DNA of 58,653 nt from Planctomycetaceae bacterium (lineage in GTDB: Bacteria; Planctomycetota; PLA2), in assembly GCA_011525755.1 (NCBI GenBank), contig WYBS01000096.1, forward strand, positions 1-58,653. Direction: 5' to 3'. The notes under the pieces are model-generated. The model saw nothing but the letters and a program-made list of their open reading frames with translations. It ran no database searches and had not been told where the DNA came from. Position 1 is the first letter of the stretch. Each line of letters begins with the position of its first letter. The position numbers and the translations under genes were made by a program. This document shows, one piece after another, positions 1 to 8,297 of this stretch.

Positions 1-998
1 AGGATCAGCTTGATCGCCTCCACCGCCTGCAGGAGCCCGATGATCCCCGGCAGCACGCCCAGGACGCCCGCGTCCGCGCACGACTGCGTCATGTCCGCCG
101 GCGGCGGCTCCGGGTAGAGGCACCGGTAGCAGGGCGAGCGACCGCGCCTGAACACCGACGCCTGGCCCTCGAAGCGGAACACCGAGCCGTGCACGTTCGG
201 CTTGCCGTGCTTCACGCACGCGTCGTTGATGAGGTACCGCGTCGGGAAGTTGTCCGCGCCGTCCACGACCACGTCGAACCGCGGCACGATCTCGTCCGCG
301 TTCTCCGACGTGAGGCGCGTGTCGAACGCCTCCACCTTCACGAGCGGGTTCATCTCGAGAAGCGTCCGCGTCGCGCTCTCGACCTTGCGCATGCCGACGC
401 GCGCGGGCGTGTGGAGAATCTGCCGCTGGAGGTTCGACTCGTCCACCGTGTCGAAGTCGACGATCCCGATCGTGCCGACGCCCGCGCACGCAAGGTAGAC
501 GGCCGCGGGCGAGCCGAGCCCCCCGGCCCCCACCAACAGGACCCGCGCGTCCTTCAGACGGCGCTGCCCGTCCGCGCCCACCTCCGGGATGATGAGGTGC
601 CGGGCGTACCGCCGCCGCTCCGGGTCGGAGAGCCCGTCGTCTGCGTGCGCGGTCGGCAGTGCCGCCGCGGTCCACGCCCGGAAACCGCCGTCGACGCTCC
701 GCACGTCCCGGTAGCCCAGGCGTTCGAGCGTCTCGGCCGCGAGGAGGGAGCGGGTCCCCATCTGGCAGTAGACGAGGACCGTGCGCCCCTTGTCCGGCAG
801 GGCCGCCGGCGCCTCCCGCTCGAGGGATCCCCGGGGGATCAGGATGGCGCCCGCGGCCGTGCCCGCCGCCCACTCGGGCTTCTCCCGCACGTCGAGCAGC
901 ACCGCGCCGTTCGACGCCAGCGCCGCTGCTTCCGCCGGCGCGACGCGGGGGATCCGGGAGAGGAGGTTCGCCAGATGCTGCCTCGCCGCCGCGTCCAT
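1..998 (-). CDS. moeB: MoeB/ThiF-type adenylyltransferase with N-terminal rhodanese domain (partial)
   Basis: Enzyme of the E1-like family that adenylates the C-terminal Gly-Gly of a sulfur-carrier protein (MoaD or ThiS) for molybdopterin, thiamine or related sulfur transfer in the cytoplasm. Reading back from the ATG at 998, residues about 15-115 form a rhodanese domain with active-site loop CQMGTRS (Cys78). Residues about 125-332 form the ThiF fold, with nucleotide loop GAGGLGSPAA near 157 and the first zinc pair CYRC. A conserved stretch GVLPGIIGLLQAVEAIKLI lies at the window edge; the last part, including the second CxxC, is outside. In MOCS3-type fusions the rhodanese is C-terminal, so this order is reversed. 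A -10-like TACCAT ends 6 bases before the ATG. Carrier specificity cannot be decided here. Confidence 0.88.
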   Translation of the reverse strand, partial: MDAAARQHLANLLSRIPRVAPAEAAALASNGAVLLDVREKPEWAAGTAAGAILIPRGSLEREAPAALPDKGRTVLVYCQMGTRSLLAAETLERLGYRDVRSVDGGFRAWTAAALPTAHADDGLSDPERRRYARHLIIPEVGADGQRRLKDARVLLVGAGGLGSPAAVYLACAGVGTIGIVDFDTVDESNLQRQILHTPARVGMRKVESATRTLLEMNPLVKVEAFDTRLTSENADEIVPRFDVVVDGADNFPTRYLINDACVKHGKPNVHGSVFRFEGQASVFRRGRSPCYRCLYPEPPPADMTQSCADAGVLGVLPGIIGLLQAVEAIKLI

Positions 999-1016
999 GT
1001 ACTAATGGTATTCGCA

Positions 1017-1316
1017 ATGGCGCCCCTCCCGTCTCGCATCTACCAGGCAGGCCCGAGCACCCTCGCGATCGTGTGGTCGGACGGCCGCGAGAGCCGGTAC
1101 GCCGTGAGGGACCTCCGGATCGCCTGCCCCTGCGCCACCTGCCGGGACGAGATGACCGGGGAGCGGATCCTCGACCCGGCCCGGGTCCCGGAGGACGTCC
1201 GGCCGGTCCACCTCGGGAGCGTCGGGAACTACGGGATAAAGATCCGCTGGTCGGACGGCCACGACACGGGGATCTACTCCTACGACCGTCTGAGGGAGAT
1301 CGGCGATGCGTCCTAA
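1017..1316 (+). CDS. DUF971 domain protein
   Basis: Small protein of 99 residues matching the DUF971 fold (gamma-butyrobetaine hydroxylase N-terminal-like). It has the characteristic core: IVWSDGRESRY, then CPCATC, and a C-terminal YGIKIRWSDGHDTGIYSYD. In this family the segment is thought to bind a metal or act in Fe-S or Mrp-related processes; the exact role is not established. It diverges from the moeB-like gene with fewer than 20 bases between starts, so the two may share control. An ATG at 1005 would add four residues (MVFA); the ATG at 1017 fits the family start better. Confidence 0.8.
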   Translation: MAPLPSRIYQAGPSTLAIVWSDGRESRYAVRDLRIACPCATCRDEMTGERILDPARVPEDVRPVHLGSVGNYGIKIRWSDGHDTGIYSYDRLREIGDAS

Positions 1317-1442
1317 CCCGTTGTCCCACCGCGACTTGAAGCGACACCCTTGGACATGCTTGCATGACCCCGACAATGGGAACCTTCGCCGGGACTCATC
1401 GGTCGTGCGTACCTAACCGATGGACACCCCCTAGAGACCCCC

Positions 1443-3677
1443 ATGGCAGCCAAGGCCAAGACCACGAAGAAAACGCCCAAATCCAAGAGGTCGCTCGTCA
1501 TCGTCGAGTCGCCCGCGAAGGCGCGGACGATCACGAAGTACCTCGGGCGGGCCTACCTCGTCCGCCACTCGCTGGGCCACGTCCGCGACCTGCCGAAGTC
1601 GCGGCTCGGCGTGGACGTCGACAAGGACTTCGAGCCCAAGTACCTGAAGCTGAAGGACAGGAAGCAGGTGCTTGACGAGCTGGCCGAGGCGGTGAAGGAG
1701 TGCGACACCGTCTACCTCGCGACCGACCCGGACCGCGAGGGCGAGGCGATCGCCTGGCACCTGAAGGAGGCGCTCGGCCTCGCCGACGAGGTCGCGAAGC
1801 GGATCACGACGAACGAGATCACGAAGAAGGGCTTCGAGAAGGCGCTCGCGAACCCCCGCGCGATCGACAGTAACCTCGTGAACGCGCAGCAGGCGCGCCG
1901 CATCCTCGACCGCATCGTCGGCTACAAGCTCTCGCCGCTCCTCTGGGAGAAGGTCGCGAAGAACCTCTCGGCCGGCCGCGTCCAGAGCGTCGCGGTCCTC
2001 CTGATCGTCGACCGCGAGCGCGAGATCCGCGCCTTCAAGCCGGAGGAGTACTGGAAGATCAACCAGAAGCTCAGGGCGCCCGGCGGCGAGTTCACCGCCC
2101 ACCTCGCGCGCCGCGACGGCGATGCGTTCGAGGCGAAGAACGAGACGGAGGCGAGCGAGGTCGTCACCCACCTGAAGGCCTCCGACTGGAAGGTCGCCGC
2201 GGTCGAGAAGAAGCGCAAGAGCGAGAAGGCGCCGCCGCCCTTCAAGACCTCGACGCTCCAGCAGGCCGCCTCGACGGCACTGCGCTTCGCCGCGAAGCGC
2301 ACGATGCGCATCGCCCAGCAGCTCTACGAGGGCGTGCCGCTCGGCGACGAGGGCCAGACCGCGCTCATCACGTACATGCGCACGGACAGCTTCAACGTGA
2401 GCATGGACGCGATCGGCGAGGTGCGCGAGCTCATCCCGCGGGCGTTCGGCAAGGACTACCTGCCCGAGTCGCCCAACTTCTACAAGGCGCGGAAGGGCGC
2501 GCAGGAGGCGCACGAGGCGATCCGCCCCACCTCGTCGCTCAGGACGCCGGAATCCGTGCAGAAGTACCTCGAGAAGGACCAGTACCGGCTCTACAAGCTC
2601 ATCTGGGACCGCTTCGTCGCGTCGCAGATGACGCCCGCGGTCTACGACGTCACCGACGTGAAGATCAACGCCGAGAAGGCGGGGCAGCCGACGTACACCC
2701 TCGAGTGCCAGGGCCGCGTCTCCGTCTTCGACGGCTACCAGAAGCTCGCGGGACAGAGGACCGACGACGTCGAGCTGCCGCCCCTCGAGGACGGGAGGGC
2801 AGCCGAGGACGGCTCGGCCCCCGCCGCCCCCCCCACTCCCATCCAGCCGGTGGGAGACCCGAACGCGGAGCAGAACTTCACGAAGCCGCCGCCGCGCTAC
2901 AACGAGGCCTCGCTCGTGCGCACGCTCGAGAAGGAGGGCATCGGCCGGCCGTCCACCTACGCGTCGATCATCTCGACGATCCAGGACCGCGGCTACGTCT
3001 ACCAGCAGGAGCGGAAGTTCTTCGCGACCGAGCTCGGCGAGATCGTGACCGACTCGCTCAGGCCGCACTTCCCCGAGATCATGGACGTGGCGTTCACCGC
3101 CGGCATGGAGAACCGCCTCGACGAGATCGAGGAGGGGACCGCCGACTGGGTGAAGGTGCTGAAGGACTTCTACGGCCCCTTCTCGGCCGACATCGAGAAG
3201 GCGCAGGAGAAGATGGCGAACCTGCGCAAGGAGCCGAGGAAGGCCGACAGGAAGTGCCCGACCTGCGGCAAGGACATGGTCTACCGCTGGCGCGGCGCGT
3301 CGAAGTACATCGCGTGCGTCGACTACCCCGAGTGCAAGACGACGATCGCGCTCAACCGCGACGGCACCGAGAAGCTGAAGGAGCTGACCGAGCACAAGTG
3401 CCCGAAGTGCCAGAGCCAGATGATCCTGCGCTCGGGCCGGTTCGGGAAGTTCCTCGCCTGCTCCGCGTACCCGAACTGCAAGTCGACGCTCTCGGTGGAC
3501 GCCGAGGGCAAGCCGGTCTACCCCGAGAAGTGGCCGGAGCCGTGCCCCGAGTGCGGCAAGGAGATGATCGTGCGCCGCGGCCGCCGCGGGCGCTTCGTCG
3601 CGTGCACCGGCTACCCCGAGTGCAAGAAGACGCTGCCGTACAAGAAGGCCGAGGAGCCCGCCGCCGAGCCCTCGTAG
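1443..3677 (+). CDS. topA: DNA topoisomerase I (type IA)
   Basis: Relaxes negatively supercoiled DNA through a transient 5'-phosphotyrosine link. Length 744 residues, normal for a bacterial TopA with zinc ribbons. The N-terminal Toprim domain begins with SLVIVESPAKARTI (residues 17-30) and carries the acidic motif DPDREGEAIAWH (95-106). The catalytic tyrosine is Tyr311 in ALITYMRTDS. The C-terminus carries three CxxC-based zinc ribbons (CPTCGKDM, CPKCQSQM, CPECGKEM, each with a second Cys pair). The basic Ala/Lys N-terminus precedes the conserved fold directly, supporting the ATG at 1443. Monocistronic, ending in a hairpin shared with the convergent gene. Confidence 0.97.
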   Translation: MAAKAKTTKKTPKSKRSLVIVESPAKARTITKYLGRAYLVRHSLGHVRDLPKSRLGVDVDKDFEPKYLKLKDRKQVLDELAEAVKECDTVYLATDPDREGEAIAWHLKEALGLADEVAKRITTNEITKKGFEKALANPRAIDSNLVNAQQARRILDRIVGYKLSPLLWEKVAKNLSAGRVQSVAVLLIVDREREIRAFKPEEYWKINQKLRAPGGEFTAHLARRDGDAFEAKNETEASEVVTHLKASDWKVAAVEKKRKSEKAPPPFKTSTLQQAASTALRFAAKRTMRIAQQLYEGVPLGDEGQTALITYMRTDSFNVSMDAIGEVRELIPRAFGKDYLPESPNFYKARKGAQEAHEAIRPTSSLRTPESVQKYLEKDQYRLYKLIWDRFVASQMTPAVYDVTDVKINAEKAGQPTYTLECQGRVSVFDGYQKLAGQRTDDVELPPLEDGRAAEDGSAPAAPPTPIQPVGDPNAEQNFTKPPPRYNEASLVRTLEKEGIGRPSTYASIISTIQDRGYVYQQERKFFATELGEIVTDSLRPHFPEIMDVAFTAGMENRLDEIEEGTADWVKVLKDFYGPFSADIEKAQEKMANLRKEPRKADRKCPTCGKDMVYRWRGASKYIACVDYPECKTTIALNRDGTEKLKELTEHKCPKCQSQMILRSGRFGKFLACSAYPNCKSTLSVDAEGKPVYPEKWPEPCPECGKEMIVRRGRRGRFVACTGYPECKKTLPYKKAEEPAAEPS

Positions 3678-3715
3678 CCGGGTGGGAGGGGGCCCGGGGG
3701 AGGGCGGCCCCGGCT
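3676..3715. terminator. Bidirectional hairpin between topA and the SecD-like gene
   Basis: Perfect 7-bp arms AGCCGGG (3676-3682) and CCCGGCT (3709-3715) enclose a G-rich loop carrying a copy of the dispersed GGGGGCCCGGGGG motif. It overlaps both stop codons of the convergent genes. No T-run follows, so Rho-independent function is inferred only from position. Confidence 0.45.
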
Positions 3716-4536
3716 CACTCCTGGCGTTCCTCGACGAGCGTCGGCTTCCTGGGCAAGACGCCGCCCTTGTGCACGGCGGCCAGCTCCCGTGCGGACGGCT
3801 CGTCGGGGAAGCTGAGGCACTTGTGCCACAGGAGCGCCGCCGAGACGATGTCGCCGTCGAGGATCACGGCGACCCGCACCTCGTCACCTTGGCCCTTCGA
3901 AACGAGCGACTTCATCGCGCTCCGGAAGCGCTCTTTCACCTTGAAGTTCACGCGCCATCGAGCGCGGCAGACCTTTCGCCCGCCCTCGCGCCGCAACTCG
4001 AGTACCTCCGAGACGCTGACGCCCTCCAACGCCTCCTCCGTGATCGGCTGGTCGTCGGCCGCGCAGAGGATCCAGTCCTCCTGCAATGTCTCCGACGGGT
4101 GCGTGTTCCGGTACCAGCGGAGGCCGTGCGGCCAGTGTGCGCGCTCCTCCCCGGACAGGGACTCCGGAGGAACATCGCGGACCTTCTCGAGCTCCACGCC
4201 CTTTGCCAGCGCCTCCGAGAGCTCCGTCCTGCGCTTCGCGTAGCCCGGCGCGTCCGGACCCACGATGCGGCAGGTCTCGAGCCGACCGACGCGCGTGGCC
4301 ATCTCCTTGACCTCCGCGACGCGGTCGGGCGCCTCGAGCCGGATCGCCACGCGCTCCTCGTCCTCGACCCGTACGCCGGCCCCTTCGATCGCGAGCAGCT
4401 CGAGCCGCTTCCGGAGGACCTTGGCGGCGACGGCGGACTCCTCCGGCCCGAACGCGTAGACCAGCTCGATGCCCGGATCGGCCCCCAGGACAACCGCGGC
4501 AAGGAAGGTCGCCGCGATCGCCGCCCTGCGCATCAC
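3715..4536 (-). CDS. SecD periplasmic-head-like secreted protein
   Basis: 273-residue protein with a short hydrophobic N-terminal signal (MMRRAAIAATFLAAVVLG). Residues about 25-95 resemble the first periplasmic subdomain of SecD: a 'VLRKRLELLAIEGAGV' helix, a strand like RVEDEERVAIRLEAP, then a 'VKEMATRVGRLETCRIVG' unit. Residues about 170-250 (VSVSEVLELRREG, FKVKERFRSAMKSL) look like a second SecD/SecF head element. None of the membrane helices of real SecD are present, so it is not a translocase. It overlaps the upstream HEAT gene by 4 bases, so the two are likely co-translated. Function unknown. Confidence 0.65.
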   Translation of the reverse strand: MMRRAAIAATFLAAVVLGADPGIELVYAFGPEESAVAAKVLRKRLELLAIEGAGVRVEDEERVAIRLEAPDRVAEVKEMATRVGRLETCRIVGPDAPGYAKRRTELSEALAKGVELEKVRDVPPESLSGEERAHWPHGLRWYRNTHPSETLQEDWILCAADDQPITEEALEGVSVSEVLELRREGGRKVCRARWRVNFKVKERFRSAMKSLVSKGQGDEVRVAVILDGDIVSAALLWHKCLSFPDEPSARELAAVHKGGVLPRKPTLVEERQE

Positions 4537-5075
4537 AGCGCCGCGTAGAAATGCTGCGCAACGGGCCGGATCGACTCCGGGCCCCCGCGGGCGAGCCGCT
4601 TCAGGGTCGCGACCGCCGCGTCGCCGCAGAGGCCGAGCCGCGCGAGCAGCACGCGCGTCACGACCGCGAGCCCCTCCGCGTGCGGCCGTCCCGCCGTCTC
4701 GCGCACGAGCCGCTCGGTGGCCTCGCGCACCGCGTTCGGCCCGCCGACCTCGCCGAGCGCCTCGACGACCTCGACGACGGTCTCCTCCTCGACGGCGTCC
4801 GACCGCCCGAAGGAGCAGAGCGCACGCATGAGCGCGTAGAGCGCGTCGACGGCGCCGAGCCGCGCGATCGCGACCGCAGCCGCGCGCACGACCTCCTCAT
4901 GGGGAACGGTCTGGATCTCGCGCAGGATCAGGCCCGCGAGGGGCCGGGCGGCCCTCGCGTCGCCGATCTCCCCCAGGGACCACGCCGCCGCCTCGCGGCA
5001 GAACGCGTCGTCGTCCTGGAGCCGGTCGATGTAAAGCGTCGGATCAGGTTGCCCGGGCTCCTCGTTCGTACTCAA
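4533..5075 (-). CDS. HEAT-repeat protein
   Basis: About 180 residues of alpha-helical HEAT/PBS-lyase-type repeats, for example DDAFCREAAAWSLGEIGDA, VVRAAAVAIARLGAVDALY and VVEVVEALGEVGGPNAV. Such repeats usually form protein-binding scaffolds. No signal peptide, so probably cytoplasmic. The start is uncertain: a TTG at 5075 follows GGGAGG with no spacer, and an in-frame TTG at 5132 would add 19 mostly basic residues. A TAGGAT box at 5101-5106 (minus strand) would place transcription start near 5094, favouring the inner TTG. First gene of a pair with the SecD-head-like protein. Confidence 0.7.
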   Translation of the reverse strand: MSTNEEPGQPDPTLYIDRLQDDDAFCREAAAWSLGEIGDARAARPLAGLILREIQTVPHEEVVRAAAVAIARLGAVDALYALMRALCSFGRSDAVEEETVVEVVEALGEVGGPNAVREATERLVRETAGRPHAEGLAVVTRVLLARLGLCGDAAVATLKRLARGGPESIRPVAQHFYAAL

Positions 5076-5220
5076 CCTCCCGTGCCCTCCGCGACGGCCG
5101 ATCCTACAGGAACGACCGGGCCGCGTCCGCAAGAAAGTAGGGAGCCCGCCCTAACCACAGCGCCCGCGGGAAGTTAGCGCGCTCACGCGCGATTCGACCG
5201 CGTGGCTAGAATCGGGCGCG

Positions 5221-5391
5221 ATGCTCGCGCGCTTCCCGCTGGAGATCCACGTCTGGACGATCCCGCTGATCTTCGCGACGGGCTACGTCATCGGGTACTG
5301 CCACTTCCGGCGCAAGAATCCCGACCTTTACGCGGAGTGGGAGCGGCGGCGCGCCGCCGGCGGCGAGAGCGAGCCCAAGGAGAATCCGTGA
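5221..5391 (+). CDS. Small single-pass membrane protein
   Basis: 56-residue protein starting MLARFPLEIHVW, with one probable membrane helix (VWTIPLIFATGYVIGY) and a charged C-terminal tail ending ESEPKENP. Its TGA overlaps the GTG of the next gene (GTGA), which supports its reality and coupled translation. Not recognised as a named family. It heads a tightly coupled run of five genes to 9367. Confidence 0.6.
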   Translation: MLARFPLEIHVWTIPLIFATGYVIGYCHFRRKNPDLYAEWERRRAAGGESEPKENP

Positions 5392-5903
5392 CGCGCATCC
5401 TGCTGATCCCGGTCGCGGGCACGATCGCCGCGCTCGTCATGATCGCGTACGCGCGCGAGCCGCGCGGCGAGCCGAAGCACCCCGAGATCCCCTTGGACTT
5501 CCACGGCGGGTCCGTGCACGGGGCGGAGGACGAGGAGGAGCCGGGCGAGGAGCCCGCGATGCCCGAGGCGGCGGACGAGGAGCCCCTCCCCGGGAAACCC
5601 GGCGAGCCGAAGGAAGAGCCCGAGGCGAAGCCCGCGCCCCCGCCGCAGGAGTTCCAGCTCCGCCTCGAGGCGGACGGGGCCCTCGTCGGCGAGCTCATCG
5701 ACCCGACCCACCCCGAGCGCGTCGCCTTCGAGTCGGCCGAGGATCTCATCAAGAGGATCGGCAACGCCCGCCACACGCTCGTCATCACGAACGGCGACGG
5801 AGTCGACCGGACGAAGCTCGACGGGATCGAGGCGCTGCTCCGCGACCGCTTCACCATCCGCAAGGTCTACCGTGCCGAAGCGCCGCCGGCGGAAGAGCGC
5901 TAG
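5388..5903 (+). CDS. Membrane-anchored protein with acidic linker and small C-terminal domain
   Basis: 171 residues from a GTG start. An N-terminal hydrophobic helix (ILLIPVAGTIAALVMIAYA) is followed by a long Glu/Pro-rich linker (residues about 30-90) and a compact alpha/beta domain (FQLRLEADGALVGELIDP to FTIRKVYRA). The layout recalls ExbD/TolR-type proteins (one helix, linker, periplasmic domain), but similarity is too weak to assign. Overlaps the preceding gene by 4 bases and the next ATG by 32 bases. Confidence 0.6.
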   Translation: MTRILLIPVAGTIAALVMIAYAREPRGEPKHPEIPLDFHGGSVHGAEDEEEPGEEPAMPEAADEEPLPGKPGEPKEEPEAKPAPPPQEFQLRLEADGALVGELIDPTHPERVAFESAEDLIKRIGNARHTLVITNGDGVDRTKLDGIEALLRDRFTIRKVYRAEAPPAEER

Positions 5904-7962
5904 CGCCGACGGCGGCATCCGCGGCCTCGACCGCCTCTTCCGCCCGCGCGCGGTGGCGGTGATCGGGGCGTCGCGCACGGACGGCACGATCGGCCGCGAG
6001 ATCCTCAGGAACCTCGTGGGCGGCGGGTTCGAGGGGAAGGTCTTCCCCGTGAACCCCCACGCCGACGTGGTCCACTCGATCAAGTGCTTCCCGCGGGTGA
6101 CCGCGATCAAGGACCCCGTCGATCTCGCCGTGATCGCGGTGAAGAAGGAGCTCGTGCCGGCGGCGATCGCCGACTGCGCGCGGAAGGGCGTCGGCGCCGC
6201 GGTGGTCATCACCGCGGGCTTCAAGGAGGTCGGCGGCGAGGGAGCCGAGCGGGAGGCGGAGATCCTCGAGACGGCGCGACGCCACGGCATGCGGCTCGTC
6301 GGCCCGAACTGCATGGGGATCCAGAACACGCTCCCCGGCGCGCGGCTGAACGCCTCGTTCAGCCGGAGCTTCCCGCCGCCGGGGCCGGTCGCGGTCGCAT
6401 CGCAGTCCGGCGCGATGGGCGAGGCGATCCTCGCGCACGCGGACCACATCAACCTGGGCGTCACCATGTTCGTCTCGCTCGGCAACCGCGGCGACGTGAG
6501 CCCGAACGACCTCATCGACTACTGGTCCCGCGAGGAGAGCGTCCGCTGCATCCTGCTCTACCTCGAGTCCTTCGGCAACCCGCGCAACTTCGTCCCGATC
6601 GCGCGGCGCGTGAGCCGGACGAAGGCGATCGTCGCCGTGAAGGCCGGGCGCTCCGAGCGCGGCGCCGCCGCGGCTTCGAGCCACACGGGCGCGCTCGCGG
6701 GCGCGGACGTCGCCGCCGACGCCATCCTCAAGGACTGCGGCATCCAGCGCGTCGCGTCGGTCGAGGAGCTCTTCGACGTCGCGCTCACGCTCTCGAAATG
6801 CCCGCTCCCCGCCGGCAACCGCCTCGCGGTGCTCACGAACGCCGGCGGCCCGGCGATCCTCGCGACCGACGCGGCCGTCTCGAGCGGCCTCGCGATGGCG
6901 CCGCTCCTCCCCCGCACGCGCGATGCGCTCCGCCGCCAGCTCGTGCCGGAGGCGTCGATCCTGAACCCGATCGACATGGTCGCCGGCGCGGGCGCGAAGG
7001 ACTACGACCGCTGCGTCCGCCTGCTCCTCGCCGACCCGACGGTCGACATGGTGCTCGTGATCTTCGTGCCGCCGCTCACGCGCGACCCGATCGCGGTCGC
7101 CCGCGCCGTGTTCGACGCCGCGAAGGAGTCGAGAAAGCCCGTCGTCTGCTGCTTCATGTCGCGCGAGGAGGTGCTGAAGGGGATCCGGAAGGCGGCCGTC
7201 GAGGACTGGGTGCCGATCTACCTCTACCCCGAGTCCGCGGTGCGCGCGCTCGCGGCGCTCGACGAGCGGCGGCGGATCCTCGCCCGCCCGGAGGGAGCGG
7301 TCCGCCGCTACCGCACGAGAAGGGTCAGGCTCGAGCCGGGCTGGCTCGGCATCGACGCGCGGCGCGCGCTCTCGAAGGCGTACGGCATCCGCGCGGTGCC
7401 CGGCGGCCTCGCGCGCTCCGCGGAGGAGGCGGTCGCGATCGCGAACCGCGTCGGGTACCCGGTCGTCGCGAAGATGTCGGCGACGGGCGTCGTCCACAAG
7501 ACCGACGTGGGCGGCGTCATGCTCGACATCCCCGACGCGAAGGGCGTCGAGGAGGCGTTCCGCAAGCTCATGCGCGACGGCGCCGAGGGGGTCAACGTCC
7601 AGAAGATGGTCAAGGGCGGCCGCGAGACCGTCCTCGGCGTCGCCACCTATCCCTCCTTCGGCCCGATCCTCATGTTCGGCCTCGGCGGGATCTACGTGGA
7701 GGTGCTGAAGGACGTCTCCTTCGCGGTCTGCCCGGTGAGCGACGTGCGCGCGCGCGAACTCGTGCGGGGCATCAAGGGCTATCCGATCCTCAGGGGGCTC
7801 CGGGGGCAGAAGGGCGTCGACGAGGACGCGCTCGTGGACGCGATCCAGCGCGTCTCGCAGATGGCGCTCGACCATCCGGAGATCAGCGAGCTCGAGTTCA
7901 ACCCTCTGCTCGCCTTCCCCGACGGCATCATCGCGGTGGACCTGCGGGTCCGGGTGACATGA
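5872..7962 (+). CDS. ADP-forming acyl-CoA (acetate-CoA) synthetase, fused alpha-beta
   Basis: 696 residues of the NDP-forming acyl-CoA synthetase superfamily, which interconverts acyl-CoA + ADP + Pi and acid + CoA + ATP. Order: CoA-binding domain (about 20-140, VAVIGASRTDGTIGREI), succinyl-CoA-ligase-like domains (about 170-460) with the phosphohistidine His271 in ASSHTGALAG, and a C-terminal ATP-grasp domain (about 480-696) with VVAKMSATGVVHKTDVGGV. There is no GNAT domain, so it is not a Pat-type protein acetyltransferase. The enzyme could conserve energy from acetate or branched-chain acyl-CoA, which would fit the leucine dehydrogenase at 13.8 kb, although the two are not linked. Overlaps both neighbours. 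Confidence 0.9.
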   Translation: MPKRRRRKSASADGGIRGLDRLFRPRAVAVIGASRTDGTIGREILRNLVGGGFEGKVFPVNPHADVVHSIKCFPRVTAIKDPVDLAVIAVKKELVPAAIADCARKGVGAAVVITAGFKEVGGEGAEREAEILETARRHGMRLVGPNCMGIQNTLPGARLNASFSRSFPPPGPVAVASQSGAMGEAILAHADHINLGVTMFVSLGNRGDVSPNDLIDYWSREESVRCILLYLESFGNPRNFVPIARRVSRTKAIVAVKAGRSERGAAAASSHTGALAGADVAADAILKDCGIQRVASVEELFDVALTLSKCPLPAGNRLAVLTNAGGPAILATDAAVSSGLAMAPLLPRTRDALRRQLVPEASILNPIDMVAGAGAKDYDRCVRLLLADPTVDMVLVIFVPPLTRDPIAVARAVFDAAKESRKPVVCCFMSREEVLKGIRKAAVEDWVPIYLYPESAVRALAALDERRRILARPEGAVRRYRTRRVRLEPGWLGIDARRALSKAYGIRAVPGGLARSAEEAVAIANRVGYPVVAKMSATGVVHKTDVGGVMLDIPDAKGVEEAFRKLMRDGAEGVNVQKMVKGGRETVLGVATYPSFGPILMFGLGGIYVEVLKDVSFAVCPVSDVRARELVRGIKGYPILRGLRGQKGVDEDALVDAIQRVSQMALDHPEISELEFNPLLAFPDGIIAVDLRVRVT

Positions 7963-8297
7963 GGGTCCGCCTGGAGATCCTCCGCTCGGCCCGCCGCCGG
8001 AGGGCCGAGGGCCTCCTCCTCCCCGTGCCCCTCCTCCTCCTCGCGGCGTGCGCCGCCCCGCGCGATGCGGACGAGCGCGTGGCCGCCGACCGCCGCGACG
8101 TGACGCAGGCGCTCCACCGCCAGTTCGACGAGGTCGTCGCGCGGCGCGACGCGATCGCGAACGAGGAGGGCGACGGCGCGGCACGCGAGCGCGCGGAGCT
8201 CGACACGCTCGCGCGGGAGATCGCGGAACGCATCGTGCGCCTCGATCCGCACGCGGACGTGGACGCGCTCTCCCGGCGGCTGGAGCGCACGCCTTGA
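7959..8297 (+). CDS. Small lipoprotein, helical
   Basis: 112 residues. The N-terminus is basic, followed by PVPLLLLAACAAP, a clear lipobox (LAAC). The mature part is charged and alpha-helical (ADRRDVTQALHRQFDEVVARR and following). ATG overlaps the previous TGA (ATGA), and its own TGA overlaps the next TTG (TTGA). Function unknown; probably an envelope protein. Confidence 0.7.
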   Translation: MRVRLEILRSARRRRAEGLLLPVPLLLLAACAAPRDADERVAADRRDVTQALHRQFDEVVARRDAIANEEGDGAARERAELDTLAREIAERIVRLDPHADVDALSRRLERTP

